NCBI RefSeq assembly: GCF_030867095.1
Contig: NC_081827.1
Span: 27,652,001-27,716,000, forward strand
From: Alligator mississippiensis
Lineage: Eukaryota; Chordata; Crocodylia; Alligatoridae
Length of the DNA: 64,000 bases
Direction: 5' to 3'
In this document: piece after piece, positions 1 to 9,965 of the stretch
Numbering within the stretch: position 1 is the first letter of the stretch
Layout: every line of letters starts with the position of its first letter
Position numbers and translations under genes: made by a program
The notes under the pieces: model-generated
What the model saw: the letters and a program-made list of their open reading frames with translations, nothing else
Told to the model about the DNA's origin: nothing
The model's database searches: none

Positions 1-225
1 TGTGACTTGAATATCTCCTAAAACTGCCAGAATATATCTGAGAGGCAAGGATTTCTGTGGGTGATACCTTTTATTGAACCAGTGCTTTTGAAAGCTTGTC
101 TAAGCCTATCTCAGTCATGCAGTTGATCTAATACAAGTTATTGCCCCCCAAAAATCCTGGCCTGGCATAATTCCTGGACCATCACAGCTACAACCCGACT
201 CCAACACTGCCAGAATATACCTGGT
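1..225 (+). repeat. Interspersed repeat fragment, unclassified
   Basis: This stretch, inside an HBP1 intron, has the wording of a dispersed repeat: a GAAAGCTTGTCT segment, then a 'gttgatctaatacaag' segment, then 'ccatcacagctacaac'. The same order of blocks (GAAAGCTTG, then ttggtctaataaaagatat, then cagtacggctaaaac) recurs at 41.2-42.0 kb in this window, so the two are probably related families. No terminal repeats or target-site duplication could be delimited because the window begins inside it. The family name is not known to me. Confidence 0.5.
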
Positions 226-1496
226 CTAGAGACAGTTTAACCAGGCTGGCTTTTTTTACTTCTAGTTTAAAATAAGCTTGATACAAGAATGTTATTAAAG
301 AACCACCATCAGAAACTTATTTGCCAGAAGACACAAATTGGTTCAGGTATAGATTTTCTCCTGATGGGAGATGGCTTGTTCTGTCATGTCCTCAAAGCAT
401 CCCCCCCAATACAAAGGCAGTGGTTGTATATAGAGATCAGATTAAATATTCACTTTACAGCCCCTAGGAGTCTTGCTCTGTAGTAAAGCCTTTCAGAAAT
501 CAAACCTGTTGACAGAGAATGAGACAGCCTTTCTCAGAGTTGCCCTACCTGGAACTATCCAGAAGTGCTTGGTGGCCTTGATCCCTTAGCGTCTGTGAAT
601 ACCTGCACTGCCTGCAGCGATGTTTATGCACGCCTTTCCTTAAAGATTGGCAATAAACTTTTCATTTCACTATTATAGTGGATAGGGAGGGTCACATGCC
701 TGGTGTTTCAGTAAACATCATTAATTGAACAACATCGGTTAAAATATTAATGACATTCAGCAAAAGGGTGGAACTACTTTTGTATTAACATCTAATCAAT
801 GTTTGGGGTGCAATTAAGCAATGTGTCATGATGATAGATTAGTCTCCAGTTGGTCTGCAGCTTAGTAGTAGTGTCAAAGGGGTTTTGGGTTTTTTTTTTT
901 TTTTCTTCTACTCCCCATGTTCAGTTTCTGGAGATAATCAGGGGTAAATCATGACAGATGAGCCCTGGCTGCTGCCCAGCACAGCATTCAATTAGGAGGG
1001 TGTCAATCTGAGATGATTTCTCCAGCCCCTGCAGACAAAGGGTTTGTAGTTCTGAGGCTGCTTTCACCAGGGAAGGCGGCACTACTGAGTTCTCAGCAAT
1101 TCATCTTATAAAGTAAGGTGGAGGAGAACATGGGTACAAGCCTGGAGGTGGTTTGTGCCAGGCTGATGAGACAGACCAAATTCTTAACCATTTTAGGTAC
1201 AGTGGTACAGGTATATTCAGGCTTATTTTTGTATATCAGTATTCTGGAAGCCTGGCTCAGTTACAGAAACATCTCAGATATTGTTTACAGGTCAGTGAGC
1301 CAGGGGGCAGTCAGAAACATGCCCAGACACTACAGAGAGGAAATACTGTTGATATCACACACGTTTTTTCTCACATCTAACTGGTGTCTTTTGTAAAGTG
1401 CTGACTCCAAAAAGAAAAATAAGAAAATGTTGGGAGATTGATTATCAAAAAAGAAAAATTTCTGCTGTGACCATTCTGTAAACATTTATTTTGCAG
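226..1496 (+). other. HBP1 intron (partial), no further gene found
   Basis: This is intronic sequence upstream of the HMG-box exon. The preceding HBP1 exon, which should encode the first half of the HMG box, was looked for and not found, so that intron is longer than about 1.5 kb. There is an AATAAA at about 650 in an otherwise unremarkable stretch and a T-run near 890-903. The intron ends in an ordinary pyrimidine-rich acceptor finishing TTTTGCAG at 1496. Confidence 0.6.
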
Positions 1497-1638
1497 AGCC
1501 ATAAGTGTGATACTTGGTGACAGGTGGAAGAAAATGAAAAACGAAGAAAGACGGATGTACACGCTGGAAGCCAAGGCTTTGGCTGAGGAACAGAAACGTT
1601 TAAATCCTGACTGTTGGAAACGGAAACGAACAAATTCC
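1497..1638 (+). CDS. HBP1: HBP1 penultimate coding exon (C-terminal half of the HMG box)
   Basis: HBP1 is a nuclear, sequence-specific HMG-box factor, mainly a transcriptional repressor, that binds RB-family proteins and restrains Wnt and cell-cycle genes. This 142-bp exon starts with the last base of a split Arg codon after TTTTGCAG and ends after a Ser codon before GTATGT. Its 46 full codons begin AISVILGDRWKKMKNEERRM and run to CWKRKRTNS, which is the end of helix 2, helix 3 and the basic tail of the HBP1 HMG box. The match to the mammalian protein, recalled from knowledge of the family, is essentially complete. The next exon (3695) supplies the last five residues. Identification is firm; only the 5' neighbouring exons are missing from the window. 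Confidence 0.96.
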
Positions 1639-3694
1639 GTATGTTTTTGTCAAACAGTGCTCTGCTCTCACTACAAGTTAAAAATCAGATCCCACTGTAG
1701 TCCCAATATTTCCCTTTTGCTGTGGTGTTTGCTGTGCTAGCTACATCTCTTGACCTCTCCTGCACCATCCCCCATATCATTTCATTTCTCTATAGTCCTT
1801 AACCCAGGGGTGGGCAAAATGCAGCCTGCGGGCCAGATGCAGCCTGCCAGGCCATTCTATCTGGTCCACAGGGCCCCTAAAAATTTAGAAAATTAATATT
1901 TATCTTTCCCTGACTGCCTGCCATGCGGCCCTCAGTGGCTTGCCAAAACTCAGTAAGTGGCCCTCCACCCAAAATAATTGCCTGCCCCGGCCTTAACCCG
2001 TTGTTGGACAATTGCTATCACATTCTGAGTGGGTAAGGGAGGACAAGCAAGCTGCTGCTGGCATGGCTCTGTGTAAAGGGTGGGAGTCACCCTCCCTCAC
2101 ATGACTCCTCAAAAACTGCATGAATTCCACAGCTCTGAAGTCAGGAATATTTTTGAAGAGTCTGGTTAAAGGGAAAATGACTGATCACAGTAAAGACCCT
2201 ACCTAAGTTTCAGCTCATACATCACCACAATAATGCAGTTGTGGCTGTCAAATCTATCTGCGTCTCCAAAAGGAGTTACAAAACTAGTTTTAGATCCTGC
2301 TCCTGTTCATAAAGTCCCCTGCTATCTCTTGTGATTTACAGTTACATTTCCCTGGATTCTTTTTTCAAATATTTTCCCCTGACTTTTCTGAGCCAAAGAC
2401 TCAAAAAGGAAAATTTAGATATGCAACTGTTAGAGTGAACAAACCTGCTATTTTTTCCCACAGTGCCTGGCATTTACAGTAACTTTGAATGCCGTATGTA
2501 GATAAATATCACGTTTTCTATTAAAAAATAAGTAACAGTATCCCTTTAAAAAGTGGAATAAACCTTAAGAGCCTGGAGCACCACATTAGCAGTTGTGGAT
2601 GCATTAGTTCAGAGTTGGGTAAGAGTTAACATTGATGTTAGAAAAGATTCTATTCCACCTCCAATTAAGAGAGGAAAATATGCTGGGAGGGAATGCAGTA
2701 AGAGATGTTTGCCGACAATGCCCTGTATTTCAGTCATGTTAAGACAGGCAGGAGGGTAGCAGAACTTACCAGTCGACTTGGACCCAGGTACCGGCTTTGG
2801 TGTTGGTACTGGTAATATTTACCCCCTTTCCTGTTTGCTGGTGGCTGTTAGCAGAGGACTTCAACTTCAGGAGCACAAACAAGACACCATTCTCCAGAGC
2901 CTGGACAAGCACTGCTGTAGGGCTCAGCTAGAAATTGCTGCAGGTCAAGCTGCTTTTGCTCTTCTTACCTCCCATATTTAGAACAGAGCTTTCAGTCACC
3001 ACCAAATCCCAGATGGCATTGCCAGGCTGACTCCTTGCATCTTTCTGTGCAATGCATCATGCTAGTAGCTACAGCAGCAGAATTAACGTTAGGAATCGTG
3101 TAACCAATCAGTGAGTTTGTGAATGTATTTTATGGATTACTGCAGTGTTTTTTTAGTTTAAAAGACTCCCATTTAGTATCTGTATCTTTTCCCAATAATG
3201 TACTTTTAGCAGTCAAATTCAGTGCTATCTGTGTAGCTCAGTTGAAATAAATTAAGTTGGATATATGAATGTACCAGTCTGTCTCACTGAGACACACAGT
3301 ACTGCACCCTTTTATGCTGAGATTTTTCCCATTAACTTTTTTTGGGCCCTTGGATACCAAGTCACCTTAAATTCTCAGTATAGACTTCCTGCCAGTGATG
3401 TCAATAGCTACCTGGTTTAATTGCATTTTTGTGAGTAACAGAGAGCTGCTAATAACCAGAGCTTTCCCTCCAAGACTGCTTTAGCTTAGCCAATTGATAG
3501 CCTGGTTATAAGAAGTCACTATTATATAATTTTGCTGCAAAGTATGGGGATGGTATTCATATTTGGTATTTTGTACATAGTCAACAAGTGCAAATATTTC
3601 CATGATTTTTTTTAAGAAATCCTTTCTGCATCTGAGATAACTGCATTTTTATTTTGGAAGTGCTGACATGGTTTTCCTTGTTACTGTTTTACAG
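1639..3694 (+). other. HBP1: Last HBP1 intron
   Basis: This is a GT-AG intron of 2056 bp, with donor GTATGTTTTT and acceptor TTACTGTTTTACAG. It carries one complete small hAT-type element (1805-1990). The rest shows no coding segment or repeat that I can name. Confidence 0.85.
1805..1990. mobile_element. Short non-autonomous hAT-type element
   Basis: The element begins CAGGGGTGGGCAA and ends TTGCCTGCCCCGG, imperfect terminal inverted repeats of hAT type. It is flanked on both sides by the 8-bp duplication CCTTAACC (1797-1804 and 1991-1998). The 186-bp body contains the phrases gcagcctgcgggcc and gcggccctcag and has no coding capacity. The larger element at 12432-13067 has the same two ends around a GC-rich interior, so both belong to one family. 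Confidence 0.92.
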
Positions 3695-3712
3695 GGTTCA
3701 CAACAACATTAA
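3695..3712 (+). CDS. HBP1: HBP1 terminal coding exon (last five codons and stop)
   Basis: After the acceptor TGTTTTACAG the exon reads GGT TCA CAA CAA CAT TAA, encoding Gly-Ser-Gln-Gln-His and the stop. This is the known C-terminus of HBP1. Only 18 bases are coding, so open-reading-frame searches miss it; the rest of the exon is 3' UTR. The reading frame is fixed because the preceding exon ends on a complete codon (phase 0). Confidence 0.95.
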   Translation, partial: GSQQH

Positions 3713-3883
3713 GCTAACACATCACCATTCTTAACTGCATTTACAAAATGGCTTTGACACTTGATGAAGGAAAAGCTTAAGATCAGGGTCTTTCCATTTG
3801 TTGTGAATTTGTGCGACCACGGAATACTGGCATTATCACATCGGAAAATGATTTAATGAGTGAGGATTTGCTTTCTACAATAG

Positions 3884-3891
3884 AGCATTAA
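3884..3891 (+). promoter_or_regulatory. Candidate miR-155 8-mer site in HBP1 3' UTR
   Basis: AGCATTAA is the complement of miR-155 seed positions 2-8 plus the flanking A. The site lies about 170 bases after the stop codon. An 8-mer occurs by chance at appreciable frequency, so conservation is what would matter. Confidence 0.45.
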
Positions 3892-3992
3892 GTAAGCTAA
3901 AACTATCAACATTTTAAACCAAATTGCCTTATTTTTCTTCCAAACTTCATGTATGTCTATCAGGTAACATAGGCTTGAAAATGGACATCCTG

Positions 3993-4000
3993 TGGTGCTA
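3993..4000 (+). promoter_or_regulatory. Candidate miR-29 8-mer site (first)
   Basis: TGGTGCTA is a full 8-mer match to the miR-29 family seed. A second identical site occurs at 4418-4425, which makes the pair less likely to be chance. Confidence 0.55.
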
Positions 4001-4193
4001 AAGTATATTATGAAGAGGAGGAGACGTGTATAAATGTTCTATTTTTTGAAACAATGTACAAAAAGGGGAATTTTAAAATATGTAACAGCTGTTTATACAT
4101 TGATTCTTATTGCTGATTGATATGTATTGCACAGACCATGTCATTAATTATGATTCTGGGAGCTGGGATTTTCTGAGATGGCAAAATGCATTC

Positions 4194-4201
4194 TTGCCAA
4201 A
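4194..4201 (+). promoter_or_regulatory. Candidate miR-182 8-mer site
   Basis: TTGCCAAA matches the miR-182 seed complement plus A. There is no support beyond the seed match and its location in the HBP1 3' UTR. Confidence 0.35.
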
Positions 4202-4417
4202 CTGTCAACTCCCAGTCTGCCCCGTGCCAACAAGTGACTGAATACGTGGGAAGTGGACAGCGTAGTGTTATGTCACATAGGAGTTGCTTGTTGGGGTGCC
4301 ACATGTCAAATTTATATCCACGGTGAGATATTTTTGCACCAGCTGGCAATGTGTGAGCTGTTATTTCCAGTGGAGGTAATGGCCCAGGCCGCAATGAAAT
4401 GCTTTATCTCCAGAACA

Positions 4418-4425
4418 TGGTGCTA
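4418..4425 (+). promoter_or_regulatory. Candidate miR-29 8-mer site (second)
   Basis: This is the second exact TGGTGCTA, 425 bases after the first. Repeated 8-mers for one microRNA in a single 3' UTR are a usual sign of real targeting. Confidence 0.55.
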
Positions 4426-4562
4426 TTGATAATTGGCTCCTTATGCTTCTACCTTTTGTGTTTTGTCTCCTCTGCCACATATTCTAAGATGATATTTTAT
4501 TTTGCCATATAACATCTTCATGGTGGGGGCAAACTTTGCACTTAACTGTAGGTGCAACACTT

Positions 4563-4570
4563 GCACTTTA
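4563..4570 (+). promoter_or_regulatory. Candidate miR-17/20/93/106 8-mer site
   Basis: GCACTTTA is the full 8-mer for the miR-17 seed family. Mammalian HBP1 is a reported target of miR-17-5p, so this site in the last 250 bases of the 3' UTR is a plausible conserved counterpart. Confidence 0.6.
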
Positions 4571-4789
4571 CTTTTTTTTCCTCCAACTGTCTAAAATTAG
4601 AGCAGATGCGTTAGAATTACAACTGCTTTTGCTGTGAACATTTACAATCATGGCTTTTCTTGTTACTAAACAAACTGTGTTTCTTTTTTTTAAGAATCAC
4701 AACTATAAACTAAGTTCAGTTCGTGACACACATCGACATGATGTTGCCCCTAAGATTTTTTGCACACTATATTCTTGTATATTATTTCA

Positions 4790-4795
4790 AATAAA
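4790..4795 (+). promoter_or_regulatory. HBP1: HBP1 polyadenylation signal
   Basis: AATAAA is followed after about 15 bases by the GT-rich stretch TTGTTGTGTGTGTT, the usual layout of a strong vertebrate cleavage/polyadenylation site. A second AATAAA at 4863-4868 lacks such a downstream element and could be a minor site. Confidence 0.85.
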
Positions 4796-5050
4796 TGTGT
4801 AAAACTTGTTGTGTGTGTTCAAACTCCAGAAGATTAGTCATTAAGTCAGTCCTGCAGAAATGAATAAATTGCACATTAATTTAAATTTTGCAAAACTGTA
4901 TAAAGGCTTGTTTAGCTGTAGGTTCGTAGGAAGGACGCAAGTGTATGGAATATTTTAACTAAGCAGATCTATGTTTTGATACTTCATAATTAAGCTGCTG
5001 CTGATAGAATTTCAAATACTGAATTCTAGATCAAAAGATTGTGGGTGCTC

Positions 5051-5056
5051 TTTATT
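5051..5056 (-). promoter_or_regulatory. COG5: Candidate distal COG5 polyadenylation signal
   Basis: TTTATT on the + strand is AATAAA on the - strand. If used, the COG5 3' UTR would be about 870 bases and would include the hAT fragment at 5341. The downstream sequence is not notably GT-rich, so use is uncertain. Confidence 0.4.
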
Positions 5057-5340
5057 ACACTGGTAGCAAAAAGAAAAAAGTAACATCAGGATAAATTACT
5101 TCAAAGCTTCAGCAATGCTACAGAGAATCAGCTCTACGTTAGTTTAGAAATTAAAATGCTTCCCTTGTAGTAAACTTAGTGCTTTTCAGATGAAATGTTT
5201 AGCTATAAACTACATCCTAATGAGGCTTCACCCTTCTCCTAGCCTTAGAAAAGTGCTATCTTTGTCTGCACAATGCTAAAAACTAAGCCCCTCTCTGCTC
5301 CATTTACAGGAAATCAATTTTTTGTAGACTGTTATAGAAC

Positions 5341-5560
5341 AGGGTGGGCAGCCTGTGGCACGGGTGCCATAAGTAGCAGGCAGCCAACTGGGGAGCGGAC
5401 GGGGAGCCCAGCAGCAGGTGGAACAGAAAGCTGCAGCTCAGGCAAGGAGCACAGGGCTGGGAGCAGAAAGCAAAGCAGCAGAGCTGAGTGGCATGTGGGG
5501 AAGTAGAGAGAGAGTTTGTGGCAAACCTGCCAGAAAGTTAGCCCCTGCTGCCCTAGAACA
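5341..5560. mobile_element. hAT-type element fragment in the COG5 3' flank
   Basis: A hAT-type left end (CAGGGTGGGCAGCCTGTGGC) begins at 5341, followed by a GC-rich, purine-rich body rich in agcagca and gggagc phrases. I found no matching right end or duplication, so the right border is approximate and the copy is probably truncated. It lies 340 bases or more downstream of the COG5 stop codon on the COG5 strand. Confidence 0.55.
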
Positions 5561-5662
5561 TTATGAGCAGGTCCCAATTTTTGCGTCTTACCAGAAAGGG
5601 CATTAGAAAATGATTCTCAAACAAGACTGACCTCTTCTTAGTGACCATGTCAGGAAATTATA

Positions 5663-5668
5663 TTTATT
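5663..5668 (-). promoter_or_regulatory. COG5: Candidate proximal COG5 polyadenylation signal
   Basis: AATAAA on the - strand lies about 235 bases after the COG5 stop, followed on that strand by ggtcagtcttgttt. Using this signal would exclude the hAT fragment at 5341 from the mRNA. Confidence 0.5.
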
Positions 5669-5901
5669 CCAACGAAACCTTTGTTTTGATATAAACCTGT
5701 TCCCAAAATTCAGTTCACTAGAGCTCAGAAAGAGGATTTTGTACACTTTGTTAGACTAGGTTTGTATCTCATTAACAGCACCTAAATAGTGACAGTAGTA
5801 TTAAAAAAAGCTTTGGTTAATCCCATAAACACGTGAATCAATGCCAGCAACCCAACTCCATCACTCTTCAATTTCTGTATTAACGAGTCTTCTGGACATT
5901 T

Positions 5902-6066
<165 letters not shown>

Positions 6067-6764
6067 TTAAAAAGATGAACCAGCTGTATGATTAAAGAGT
6101 ATCTACAAATAATTGGTGGGTCTTAGTAGTTTTAATGTAGAACTGGCAATACTGAAGCTGCACTTGACCCCAAACACTGCCTTACACTCGCTCTGTTTAT
6201 TGCTAAGCCAGTGTTCTCCCACCTGAGCACAAGTTGATCCTTCCCTGTCCCCTCCTGTCAAGAAAACAAAATGTACCCACCCAAGCCCCTCCCCTCACTC
6301 TGTGGTGTTAGTCATCTTCACTTTTAGCTTCTGTGTCCCTTTCTCCTTACACTTCATAAAGACCAGTATTTTTTCATGTTTTCTCTCCTCCTTTATATGT
6401 TTTGAGCAGTGAACTAGTTATCAGTATTGTCACTTTGCAGCCCACCTAAAACAACAGCTCTGAGGCCCAAACACATGCACAGTGTGCTGCACTGATGACC
6501 TTTCAACATAAAAAAGAACAGATTCCAGCTGGTAATGCAACTGCTTACAAAAAAGAGACGTGAACAACTGCGAAGTCTGGCAGGGCCCCCCACCTGGCCC
6601 GTTTTCTATGCCTCTACCATTTGGAAATCCTGCTGTAAACCATCAGACTTGCATTTTATGTATTTACTTGTATATTGCTGTTGGTTTTTCTCAAGCACTG
6701 GCAGCACAGATCGGATCCTGCACTCTAGCAGACACACAGCTCCCACAAACTTAGATTTTTTTAA

Positions 6765-6835
6765 GGCCAGAAGGGACCATTCTCATAATGTGATGCAGGT
6801 TATAACATTCATCCAGTGCTGCTCAGTGTGTACTT
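6765..6835 (-). mobile_element. CR1 3'-end fragment (short)
   Basis: The phrase aaggccagaagggaccattctcat is the reverse complement of the conserved CR1 3' end that precedes its terminal short repeats. Only about 70 bases can be recognised. Confidence 0.5.
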
Positions 6836-7839
6836 GAAGAGTAGAACTGTCTTGTTTACTTGATTTAACAAAAGGACAAAGATGCTTTTTTCCCCACATT
6901 AAATGTTACCTGCTAAAGTTTAAAAATAGATTTTGATTTTTACCGATAACCAGGTAGTGCAAATACTTGGGTCCTCTGTAGTTGTATACTAGTAACTCAG
7001 TTGACAATCAATCATTGTCCTTTATCTATCCAGCAAGAGCTGCAATTGCAATATTGCTGCAGCCACCAGGAAGGAATTGAAAGAATTCAAGTTACAATTT
7101 CAGAGCCTTCATTAGACTTTTCCCCAGCAAAAAAGATGGACTAATTTAGAAAGACATATAAATGACCCATTATTTTGGAGAGTAGAGGTCAGAGAGGAGA
7201 CAGTTCATAATTTCTTCTCAGTCTGTATTCTTCTGGTCAGAGCCTGGTGGTGGTTGCAACACACCACAGCAGTAGAGAAAGTCTTACCTGACTGGGCAGA
7301 CCTTTCAAGGAGCACTAAGGAGGCTCAGTGGGTGAAGGAAGGTGGCCTGTGTTTAAATTAGGCAATATCCTATCCCCATCCTTCAGTTCCTTTAACCCAT
7401 TTCTCAAAATAGAAAGAATTGCTAATAACAAAACATTTTAACACTCATCAAATAATCAAGAAATGCAGCTTTCTGTCCTGAACTACAGTTGATGCAGGGC
7501 AGACGGTTGAGAGAAAAAACACATTAATTACTGTGGGATACCTTGTTTAGTAAGTCTGGTTGATCATGGGGTATTTGTTCATCTCAAGGAGGAAATATGG
7601 AGGGTGAGACCCAAAATTCATGCCTCAACCTTCACAGCTGAAGTACATTTTAGGAGGCACCTGCCTAAGAGGGAGTCCGGTATAAGAAGGGAAGTCCTGC
7701 CATGGAAGAATGTTAACCTTAAATATTTTCACAGGCCATATACTGCAGCAGGTGAAGGTAAAAAGCTGTTACTCTTTTAAATAGCTACATGGGGAAAAGC
7801 CTTGTAGGAGAGGGCTCTGTAACGAGAGTATACCAATGC

Positions 7840-8095
7840 AGTGGCAGAGGACTAAGATGTATTTTAAGCATGAATGTTAATTAACCACTGGAACAACCAT
7901 CTTGAGTAAGAAAGTGGTAGATACTTGAACACCTGGAATCAAACCTGGATATTCTGAGCCTATGCTAGAGGCTCATGCATAAGTTTTGGACTTAGGCTAT
8001 AAAATGTCATCAGTTTCCTGTCTCATCTTCTGGAGAAGGTGAAACTAGAGGAACTTTAAAGGTCCCTCCTGATTTTAAAATCTGTTGATTTAAGC
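7840..8095 (+). mobile_element. CR1 3'-end fragment
   Basis: From ttaaccactggaacaacc through the closing phrase aaaggtccctcctgatttta, this is the 3' end of an old CR1 copy in + orientation. It is diverged, with no coding frame left. The left border is uncertain and could reach about 7600. Confidence 0.6.
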
Positions 8096-9744
8096 CAGTA
8101 GTCAGCCCCTATACAGAAATACCTTTCAGGAAGAGTTGACCATGTGACTTAAGTCACAACTTCATGTTCAGGCAGGACATAAATATCCATATTTGAATCC
8201 CAAAGGAAGTGAATGTGCATAACAGGTTGGGCAGTGCACTACTTCCAAAGTACTAACTTGAGGTAAGGTTGAGAGTGAAATGCCAATTCTAAGAAAGATG
8301 ATTATTTCAGGAAGACCAAGGTAGTCACCACCATGATCATAACAGCTGTGAACCCAGGATGTGAAGACTACAAGGAGCCAATGACTATTGCCCTTTGCAC
8401 CTGTCCTGTCTGAACTTGAAGAAGGGGACATAAAGGAAGTTTAATTCTCTACCGCAGTAAAATAGCAGCACAGTAACTTATGGAGCTATTTTTGCAATAA
8501 ACAGATACCAAGAAACTTTTCTCTTTGCTCTAAAGCTTAAGTGATGTTGGCAGCTCGCAGCCTCTCCATCTGCTAAACATGATAAAACCACCGCTGCTTT
8601 CACACTGGGATTGGTGGAGAAGCCAAGTTGATTACACTTTTGAATATTTCTTTGAGGACACAGAAGGTGCCAGAAGCGATGAACCACACGGGCATCCCCT
8701 TAGCTAGCAGAAAAGGACACAGCAGAAACAATTAATTGCCTAATGTTCAACTCCTGTCCCCAGCAATGATGTTCAGGCCTGCGTTCCACCCTATAGCCCC
8801 CTGAAGTAGGGCTAGGCCAGACACCTCCCTGGGTAACAAAGGCAGTCAGAGCAGCCGTCCTAATGGAGTCACACACTGACTTGCCACAGAACAATGGTGC
8901 CCACTCCTAGGAGGGGCAGGGACCACAGTTTTAGGTACTTCAATATATACAGAGAATACAAGCTGCTGCGAGGGAGGCTTTTAGCACCACGTGACAAACT
9001 CACACAAGTGTGAGAGATGCAATGTCCTGGGGAGCAAACGCCACATTTCCAGAATCTTAGGTCCTATCCCCCAAATTGTGCACTGCATGCACTCCCTGAA
9101 GGTCGTCAGCAACTCAGCAGTTGACATCAACACCTCCAAATGGAGCTGTGAGCGACTCAGTCCTTTTGAAGATCTGATAATTCATGCTAGTGTCTAAAAT
9201 TGAGGTCAGGACCATGTGTTAAACCCCCCGCCCCGGGCTTTTTTTTTTTTTTTTTTAATCTTAGCTGATGGCTTCCAGGGGCTCTAACAAGGCATTGGTT
9301 CAGGAGTGAATATGAGCTGCCATAGCTCTGCAGTAGCCACCCACATGATCAAGCTGGAGGGTACATACCAGGGCATGTGTTTGCTTATGCAATAGGCAGA
9401 CAGGAGCCCTGGGGAAGGCAGATGCATGCAACTTTACAGGAGTGGTGTCCAGGCAGGCAGGAGAGCACATTCTCTTAGAGGCAGGGCAGTAGCCAGTCAG
9501 CACAACATTGAAGACAGGCGCGTTGATCTTTCAGTGAGGTTGTCACACTAGAGACCCAGAACCATGGCAGGTAAGGCAAATACATTACTGCAGAGACCAA
9601 GGGAGTGCAGCCGAGAGGCACAACATCAAATCAAAGAGAAATCGGCAGTAAGGAATAGGGTATAAACCTGCTAAGTTGCCCATGAGAAACAGCAGTTATC
9701 AATAAATCAACAATACCCCTCAGCAAAGGCTGACTTAGGAGGTC

Positions 9745-9965
9745 ACAATACTATAGGAAAAACTTCTTTATGGTAAGGGTTACCAGAATCTGGAATGGGT
9801 TTGCAAGGGAGGCTGTGCTCTCCCCTACCTTGGAGGGTCTTTAAGAGGAGGCTAGACATGTACCTGGCTGGGGTCATCTGACGCCAGCGCTCTTTCCTGC
9901 CCAGGGCAGAGGGTCAGACTTGATGATCTGCTAAGGTCCCTTCTGACCCTAAACATCTATGCAGA
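9745..9965 (+). mobile_element. CR1 3'-end fragment
   Basis: This is a clear CR1 3' end: aaaacttctttatggtaagg, ccagaatctggaatgggt, aagaggaggctagacatgta, cagacttgatgatctgctaa, ending near aaacatctatgcag. It encodes the last residues of the ORF2 C-terminus (compare RLDRHLAG-type ends at 59.2 kb) plus the 3' UTR and is strongly 5'-truncated. Confidence 0.8.

Larger units (their letters stand above)
3713..4815 (+). other. HBP1: HBP1 3' untranslated region
   Basis: The region is AT-rich and runs about 1.1 kb from the HBP1 stop to the likely cleavage site just after the AATAAA at 4790. It contains good matches to microRNA target sites (listed separately). No transposable element was recognised inside it, unlike the introns around it, which fits a region under constraint. 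The exact 3' end is inferred from the signal, not seen. Confidence 0.8.

Noticed and set aside
640..665. AATAAA near 650 as the end of an LTR or a gene
   Set aside because: No matching second LTR, no primer-binding site and no coding region nearby; the intron location explains it as chance.
1118..1396. 92-codon + strand frame upstream of the HBP1 exon, tested as an earlier HBP1 exon
   Set aside because: It has no resemblance to the HMG-box first half, and no splice sites in a suitable phase.
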